Source: Diphasiastrum complanatum (taxonomy: Eukaryota > Streptophyta > Lycopodiopsida > Lycopodiales > Lycopodiaceae). From it: a stretch of DNA of 64,000 bases. A program made the position numbers and the translations under genes. The stretch lies in the NCBI GenBank assembly GCA_029204225.1, contig CM055099.1, forward strand, positions 60,853,753 through 60,917,752, given 5' to 3'. A model generated the notes under the pieces. That model was not told the origin of the DNA. It was given only the letters and a program-made list of their open reading frames with translations, and searched no databases. Shown one piece after another: positions 57,301-64,000 of the stretch (within the stretch, counting starts at the first letter, position 1; every line of letters starts with the position of its first letter).

Positions 57301-60300
57301 TAGAGTTATTATGTGTTTTTTAGTATTCAAGTCAAGGGATAGATTGACCTCCTCTAAATAATCTATCTGGAAGATTAGAAAAAGAACTTGCATAATAAGT
57401 GTTACATGATACATGATTAGGATGATGATTTAGTAATTTCAAAGATTGGATGGCTAGATGGGGAATAGATGAAGAAGTCTTATTTTAGAGACTCTGTGAA
57501 AGAAAAAACAATTCACGATGATGGAATCTCGCCTGGGTGCTCTGATACCACTGTTGAGAATCTTTCTTTGTATCGGCGAGGTTTCCCTCTTGCGACAATG
57601 ATTCCGGTTAACCTCAGATGGAGCCAATCTGTCAGATAAGGCTACTGCCTCAAACCGCGATCAATCATCCTCCGAGTAGTAGATAGCTACTGCTAATCTG
57701 ACAATGAAGTTATGAACAACAGATAATGTCTAATGACAGCGGAAATATATATCTACTGACAAAAATTGAACAAGCATCACAACATTCACAGATTGCGCAA
57801 GAGCAGAAAACATGTACTCGTCTAAATTATCAGAATCGAGTTTTATAACATAGGTTTTTTTTTGAGCGTTGTCTGTTTCCCAGATTAGCGCGTCGGCGTG
57901 AGAGAGGTGTTCTCTTCTCACCAATGAAACTAGCTAGTGCTAGATCTATCTTTCTTCTTTGATATGCACCTCACTGGGTATTGCGTTCAGGATCCTTTCT
58001 GTGTATGTGTAAATGACTTTGATCCAATACATATATTATGCTGGATTAGATTACAAGATTGATAAGCTAAGTTTAAGCTAAGCATCCGTTCAAGTACGTT
58101 TCAGTTAACGTTGTACGGCTGCGGTGGATCGTGATAGTTTAAAAAACTTCACGCCCGAGCCGATAGTTCCTCCTTACCCTGGCTTACATATGGATACTCT
58201 GGAGTGTCGGCCTAACCCGAAGTGTCGGCTTTCTAAGTATATGTTAAAAAAGCCGGAAAAGTTGAAGGTTGGTTGAAACAAAGTTATGGGTCATTTTAGA
58301 CCTACTGTCGCCTTTTTATCAAAATGCGAAAAACACGAATTGTGCGACAAACAGTTCAAATATGCAAACTGTGCAAAAACTAATTAGAAATATGCGGCAG
58401 TCTAAAAGACAAGGAAAAATACTAAGGCTTTAAAGTAGAAACTTAATGTTTCTTCAGCTCCCTCTTAAAGCGTGTATTTTCCTGATTCCCAAGCTGGCTC
58501 TTTGCCTTTCGAACATTGCCTTATCCAATGCCTTTGTAAATATACCAGCTACCACCAAGAATCCTTGCTCCACCTTTTCGTCTAGCTTCTTCCTCTTCTT
58601 ATCTGGTATGTGTGCATATGCTACACATCCGAAGATTTGAACGTGAGCCAAATTTGGCTTGCTTCTCCACCATACCTTATGTGGGGTAGTGTGAGCAATG
58701 CTTGACTTGCCTGTCCTGTTCTACAGGTAGGCGGTTGTAGCTACTGCCTCAGCCCATAACGATCTTGATACCTTTGAGTAGGCCATCATGGATCTTGCAA
58801 CTTCCATGAGAATTTTGTTCTTCCTCTCTGTTACACCATTACGCCGTGGTGTATAGGCTGCTGTCTTCCTGTGAAGAATGCCTCGACTTTTACAGAAGTC
58901 GGTAAATCGGTTGGAGATGTATTCTCCTCCTCTGTCAGTTCTGATATGCTTGACTTTCTTTTCGGTCCACTTCTCAGCCCAGTTCACATATTCTGTAAAC
59001 TTGTCAAGAGCTTCAGATTTGTTGTGAATGAAGTAAACAACAACAAACTTGCTGTAATCATCGATAAAGGTGATGTAGTATCTTGATCCTCCAATAGATA
59101 GTACATCAAAGGGTCCGCAGATGTCTGAGTGTATTAGCTAAGTTCCATCGCTCTGAAGGAATCCTCCGTGAAAGGTGTACGTGACATCTTCCCTTTGTTG
59201 CACGCGTCACAGGGTGTCAGGTTTGCATCTGTGATGCTCACCTCTGTGAAAGCATTATTCTGGCTTGCTTTATACAATGCCAGTGGGTTCATGTGGCATA
59301 GTCTCCTGTGCCATAGAACGTCCATAGACTCACGAACTTGATGAGCTTGCTCTGTCGATAGGCGTACCTTCAAGTGATACATGTTTCCTTTTCGTTTGCC
59401 TTGTGTGATGAGCGTACTGGAGCTGGCATCAACCACATTGCATGTGAATCTGCTATCCTAGCAACCGATAGCAGATCTTTCTGCAGTGTCGGCACATACA
59501 GGACGTCGTCCAATCTTCTATCTCTTCCATTGGTGCTGAGCCCAAGTGCGCCAGTGCCGCTCACCTCGTGTCGTGATCCATCTCCTAGAATGATGTATCT
59601 GGAGTTGTTGATTTGTCGAAAGTCGGCGATCATCTGCCTTGTTGTCACAAAGTGCGACGTAGCTCCTAAGTCAAGAACTATATCTTGAACATCAGACTGT
59701 GATGTAGCGCATACATCAGTGCATAGATAAGCAGTAGAACCTCTGCTAGCTCGGTCCTCAGCCATCTTTGAGAATTCTCCTCCACGCATGATGTGCTGTT
59801 GGTGCTTTCCTTCATGCTCTGTGTCTTCTTGTTTCGTGGATTGTCGTAGCAATCCAGGGCTGCATGACCTTTCTTGTGACAATGTATGCACTCAATCCTT
59901 GGATTCAACCAGCATTTATCCAATGTGTGGCCGTCCCGTTTGCATCTGTCGCATATCTTCTTGTTGTTGCCTTGCTGCCTGTTCCTTCCTTTCGATTTGC
60001 CTTCTTGAGTTCCCTGCTTCTGCTAGTTCTGATCTGATCTCCTTGTCGAATCCCTCTTAGGTTGAGCCTTCTTCTTCGATTGGTCTTTGTTGCTGTAGAG
60101 AGCTTGATCAGACTCGTTCTTGTCGTCGTAGTGCTCTCTAGCTTCAACTTCTTCCTTGATGTCGATGATTGCCTTGTCGAAGGTCATAATAGGATCTTTA
60201 GCCAACAATGTCTGGGTTGTTTGGAATGATCGTGGTAAGGAACGTAGCAGGTAACTGAGCTGCTTCTCTTGCGAGACTGCGTGTTCTGCTCCAACGTTAT

Positions 60301-63300
60301 GTAGTGATAGGAACAAGTTCTTCATCTTCCTGATGAAGCTGCTGAGATCTTTGCCATCCCATCTTAGATAGGTAAGTGATCTTCTAGATGCATTATCTGA
60401 TTTCGTGACTTGGTCTGAAATCTGCTGATGAGTGTATCCCGCATCTCTCTAGCATTAGAGATTGATGCAAGGTCAAGGGTAATGTTGTCTTCGATGGAAG
60501 AGGAGATGACGGCTACTGCTTTGTCATTTTTCTCTTTCCACTCCCGAAGATCTTTTCCTGTGCTGGCTGGCATCTCTTTGGTGCCATCCACCCACGACCA
60601 TAACGCCTCTCCTCTTAGGATAAGCGATGTCTTCACCGTCCAAGCAAGAAAGTTTGATCCATCTGCTTCAAGTACTGTGCATATCTTTGATTGGATGCTG
60701 TGAATGGAAGTCATAGTCTAAGTGACGAGGCTCTGATTAAGCCTGAAGGCTTTGATACCACTGATGGAATCTCGCTTGGGTGCTCTGATACCATTGATGA
60801 GAATCTTTCTTTGTACCGGTGAGGTTTCCCTCTTGCGACAATGATTTCGGTTAAGCTCAGATGGAGCCGATCTGTCAGATAAGGCTACTGCCTCAAACCG
60901 CGATAGATTAGCACTACCGCTTCTGACAATGAATTGAACAGCAAATAATGTCTAATGACGGCGGAAATATATATCTACTGACAAAAATTGAACAAGCATC
61001 ACAACATTCACAGGTTGCGCATTGAGCAGAAAACATGTACTCGTCTATATTATCAGAATCGAGTTTTACAACAGAGGTTCTTTCTTGAGCGCTGTCTGTT
61101 TCCCAGATCAGTGCGTCGGCGTGAGAGAGGTGTTTTCTTCTTTCGAATGAAACTAGCTAGTGCTAGATCTATCTTTCTTCCTTGATACGCACCTCATTGG
61201 GTATTGCGTTTAGGATCCTCTCTGTGTATGTGTAAATGACTTTGATCCAATACATATATTATGTTGGATTAGAATACAAGATTGATAAGCTAAGTTTAAG
61301 CTACGCATCCGTTTAAGTACCTTTCAGTTAACGTTGTATGGTGGCGGTGGATCTTGATAGTTGAAAAAACTTCACGCCCGAGCCGATAGTTCCTCCTTAC
61401 CTTGGCTTACATATGGATACCCTGGAGTGTCGGCCTAACCCGAAGTGTCGGCTTTCTGAGTATATGGCGAAAAAGCCGAAGGTTGGCTGAAACAAAGTCC
61501 TGGGTCATTTTAGACCTACTGTCGCCTTTTTATCAAAATGCGAAAAACGCGAATTGTGCGACAAACAGTTCAAATATGCAGACTGTGTAGAAACTAGTTA
61601 AAAATATGCAGCAGTCTAAAAGACAAGGAAAAATACTAAGGCTTTAAATTAGAAACTTAATGTTTCTTCACACGAGTTGTGGTCTAAGCCAGGCAGCAAA
61701 ATGGTTTTTTGCTAAGACAAGCAATAATCTGGAGTATAAAGCTGAACCGTATTCGAGGCACAAGTTTCTTTGTCAAACAGAAGACTGGTTTGCAGTGCTC
61801 ACACAAACTTCAAATCGAAAAACAAAGATTTTCAAAGATACAAAAGGATCATTGACACTGTCAAGTATGCAATTCAGGGGAGGCTAAGGATGAAGAGGAT
61901 GCTCTTACTTTTTGTCCTGCATATGAAGATTACGGATCCAGATATAGTATCAATATTGAACTATATTCTAATTTTTTTGAGATTTGCACTACATCTTCAT
62001 CCGCTAGGTTCGTTCATGAAGGAGTCTTGGATGAGAGAGAGGTTTGCATTGGAATTTTACAACCTATTATAGAAAGTTAGTTTCTAGTAAAAGAGAAATC
62101 AGAAACTGTTTTAATGAACTTTGAAATTTTTTTTGGTATGTTTGCTTGTTCTATGGACCTTTTGGTCTTGATCGGATGATAGTAAAAGTCAGGTCAAGTC
62201 TGCTTTTGACTGTCGATTCACTTTTTTGGTTGTATCCATTTGAATGCGCCCGTAGTGGGTTAATTGTTTATGAGGTTAAAAGTGCTTCAATTTTCAAGCT
62301 TCAAGGAGCAATTTAGTATGCCGAGGACTTAGCTAAGGTGATTTGGGTCGCAGGAAGTCTTTCAAAAATTCAACAAGCACTCCAAGTTGTCGTTGCATTC
62401 AGAGGTTGTTTTGGTTGTTTGTCAATGTTCACTTGTTTTGTGGAAAAGCTATGTTGTCATGTCCTTCACTTGATACTCATCACTCAATGCAAATATATGT
62501 CTTATCTTGTTTTTGTAGTAGACATCATTGTTGTCGTCTTTGTTTGATGCAAAAATGTCCTTTGCCTATTTTCAAGTCAATCAAGCCTCACATTTCTGAT
62601 TGGTTTACAAACTATGGACAGTTTTTTGTGGCATACTATCATTTTTTTGCTATTATTTCCACTTAGTGTTTCCATGAATCATGATTCGTCGTCGAAGGAA
62701 TTGCATTCGTCAATGAATTGTTTGGATTTGATTCCAATCGGACCTACGAAAAAAAAACTGATTGTTCGATGTGCTAATCATCAACGTTTCTTTGATTTTG
62801 ATTTTTGATGTTTTGATTAGAATTCAAATGTTTACCTAGTGTATTGTGTGATGGATGTTTGATGATGGATCATGGAAACCAGATTAGTGTTCACAGAATC
62901 ACAACCGCACATGACAATGTTAAGTGAAAGTTGAAACATGGAATCTGCTATCTAGTTTGTGAAGTTTGAATTGCGTTCATTCAACATTGCCATGTGCGGT
63001 TGTGATTCTGTGATCACTAATCTCGATTCCAACTTCAGCTTTCTACAAGCAACAGCGAACTTTGAAATTTATGTATTCATTAGCAATCTGATATCGATAA
63101 GATTTTAGCAACATTGTAGACATTATACATATTATATGAGATATTTTTAGCATTACATCCATAAAATTTTTCAAAAGATTTCTTGCTAATTCTTTTGGGA
63201 TGGACCTGGTTCTGAACCACAATCCATGCTAACTCATCCGATTCTGAAAAGCTCGATTCTGAACCTGGTGGGAAACATTGTACTGGAAATAGCTACACGA

Positions 63301-63859
63301 CTTGCTGTTAATCAATACCTATGGAAGTTCATGGTCACTCTGAGTAGTGGGAAAGTTTTGTGGTGAAGTTTAGAAACGGTATCTACTGTGGGATTTGCAA
63401 ACTTTTGAGTCAGTGTAGCATGAATTGGTGATTTATTAAAAGTTCAGTAGTTATTATTTTTTGTCATTTAGCTCTGTGCGAAAGATTAAAGTGTACGACA
63501 ATACTAGATATGCTGTTGCAGTATGCATGCAGATTTAGGGACACAATGTCTGTGCAGCTAGTTCTTTTTTTTCAATAACTTGCATAGTTTTATACGTGAG
63601 CTCTCTTTTGAAAAATTTGTTTCGCTTCTTTGTCCATGGTGAACAACTGTATTGCATTTAATACTTCTATCATGTTTCTGCATATTAAATGAATTTTATT
63701 TGACTTCAATTCTTGTAGTTGACTACATTCCTTGCAATTGTTCTGCTATAGGATTGCCAGCTCTCAAGGCAAGACAAAAATGCTTGCTCAACAAATTAGC
63801 GCTTTAGAGAACATGCAATATTCTTATTATGTACGACTGGATCATGTTCAGGATGGCAG
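54373..63859 (+). CDS. TSK: TONSOKU (TSK/BRU1/MGO3), 5' five exons, continues past the window
   Basis: Exons: 54373-54675, 54790-55587, 55838-56014, 56751-56842, 63752-63859. All introns are GT-AG; phases 0,0,0,2 keep one frame. I start at the Met of MAGKGKK because plant TSK begins similarly; a Met six codons upstream is also in frame. The product is built of tetratricopeptide repeats: [127 protein letters not shown] and [21 protein letters not shown]. Exon 5 reads [20 protein letters not shown]. In Arabidopsis, TSK is a nuclear protein needed for genome maintenance at replication and meristem structure, and its TPR domain reads histone H3.1. The C-terminal LRR part lies beyond the window. 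No stop or frameshift seen: probably functional. Confidence 0.93.
57519..58456 (-). repeat. 3' LTR of the TSK-intron element
   Basis: 938 bp. It matches 60762-61670 throughout, but has about 30 extra bases near 57665-57700 (CCGAGTAGTAGATAGCTAC) and scattered substitutions. Confidence 0.93.
58454..60714 (-). pseudogene. Copia gag-PR-INT with RT deleted
   Basis: Gag starts at 60714, only ~35 bases after the primer site ([29 protein letters not shown]), and continues in frames 60325-60023 and 59923-59678 with the knuckle [14 protein letters not shown]. Protease in 59891-59370 reads [11 protein letters not shown], with Leu where Ser/Thr is expected after the catalytic Asp. Integrase pieces: [20 protein letters not shown] (59436-59134) and [31 protein letters not shown] (58987-58721). 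In 58651-58454 the INT C-terminus ([20 protein letters not shown]) passes without a stop into [20 protein letters not shown], the end of RNase H. So about 2 kb with the whole RT was lost. Several frameshifts elsewhere. Confidence 0.9.
60762..61670 (-). repeat. 5' LTR of the TSK-intron element
   Basis: 909 bp next to the primer-binding site. It shares with the other copy the GCGAAAAACGCG-like region (61530-61560) and the 3' terminus TTTCTTCA. Confidence 0.93.
62873..63031. repeat. Long imperfect hairpin in TSK intron 4
   Basis: Left arm 62882-62928 (GATTAGTGTTCACAGAATCA, then CAACCGCACATG) and right arm 62976-63022, its reverse complement with about five mismatches over 47 bases; the loop is about 47 bases. 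The similarity extends a few bases outward on both sides. It could be a foldback element or a small-RNA precursor. Confidence 0.8.
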
Positions 63860-64000
63860 GTATGATTAAAGAGCTGCGGCTTTCTGCATGTGAGCTTTTC
63901 CTTTTTAAATCTTATGTTCTCATTGTTATGATCTCAGCTAATTTTTGCAGACATAAGTGACAGCCGCTCCCATCTTAAGTAGCTATTTTAACTCAAGTGC

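Larger units (their letters stand above)
57519..61670 (-). mobile_element. Copia-derived element with two LTRs and target duplication CACGA
   Basis: Left LTR 57519-58456 and right LTR 60762-61670, both TGATGGAATCTCGC...TTTCTTCA on the plus strand. The flanks are CACGA at 57514-57518 and 61671-61675. The primer-binding-site complement GGCTTTGATACCA is at 60748-60760, one base from the right LTR, so the element reads leftwards, antisense to TSK. A purine-rich AAGAGGGAGC (minus) precedes the left LTR. Internal coding is gag-PR-INT joined to the last residues of RNase H; RT is absent. Confidence 0.95.
56843..63751 (+). other. Giant fourth intron of TSK (6.9 kb)
   Basis: The donor CA|GTAAGC follows the TPR exon ending AYKEAYQ; the acceptor TGCTATAG precedes exon 5, whose phase fits. 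The other introns are 114, 250 and 736 bp. A complete retroelement (57519-61670) accounts for 4.15 kb of it. The rest, 56843-57513 and 61676-63751, holds no recognisable gene apart from a hairpin near 62950. Confidence 0.9.

Noticed and set aside
63951-63996. Possible sixth TSK exon after TTTTTGCAG
   Set aside because: With the phase left by exon 5 the frame meets TGA after two codons, so I do not accept this acceptor; the next real exon probably lies beyond the window.

Overview
The window is nuclear DNA of a land plant with a large, repeat-rich genome. Evidence: Ty1/Copia and Ty3/Gypsy elements primed by a plant-type initiator-Met tRNA site (TGGTATCAGAGC), GT-AG introns, and a gene matching plant TONSOKU. 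Two features hint at a gymnosperm, fern or lycophyte: the heavy nesting of old elements, and a reverse transcriptase outside the LTR classes. The sequence alone does not settle the species.

Layout. 1-5456: Copia element on the minus strand, nearly intact, cut by the window edge. 5457-8570: no recognisable gene. 8571-12268: decayed Gypsy and rearranged Copia pieces. 12268-17688: two ~1.4 kb direct repeats flanking a decayed non-LTR-type reverse transcriptase; one repeat carries a solo LTR with a clean 5-bp target duplication that is absent from its partner. 17689-25870: an inverted LTR, Gypsy scraps, a long Copia element and an internally deleted Copia element. 25880-28560: LTR pieces and leader sequence. 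28557-34082: a complete two-LTR element on the plus strand with no recognisable integrase or reverse transcriptase. 34159-37450: truncated Copia. 38634-39217: solo LTR. 39546-40199: a foldback and a tandem duplication.

Host genes. 41313-42137 encodes a 274-residue protein whose layout (basic patch, NTT-S-F motif, acidic stretch, C-terminal coiled coil) resembles the P-TEFb regulator HEXIM. 51686-52878 (minus) carries exons resembling the N-terminal domain of Crypton-type tyrosine recombinases and their domesticated descendants (ZMYM/KIAA1958/QRICH1-like, DUF3504). 54373-63859 is the 5' part of TONSOKU (TSK/BRU1/MGO3), the plant TPR protein of replicated chromatin. Its fourth intron is about 6.9 kb and holds a complete 4.15-kb Copia-derived element with target duplications, plus a long imperfect hairpin.

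Recurrent themes: elements that have lost exactly their RT region, inversions breaking Copia RT genes, and a palindrome (CACACGTGTG) shared by LTRs that otherwise look different.
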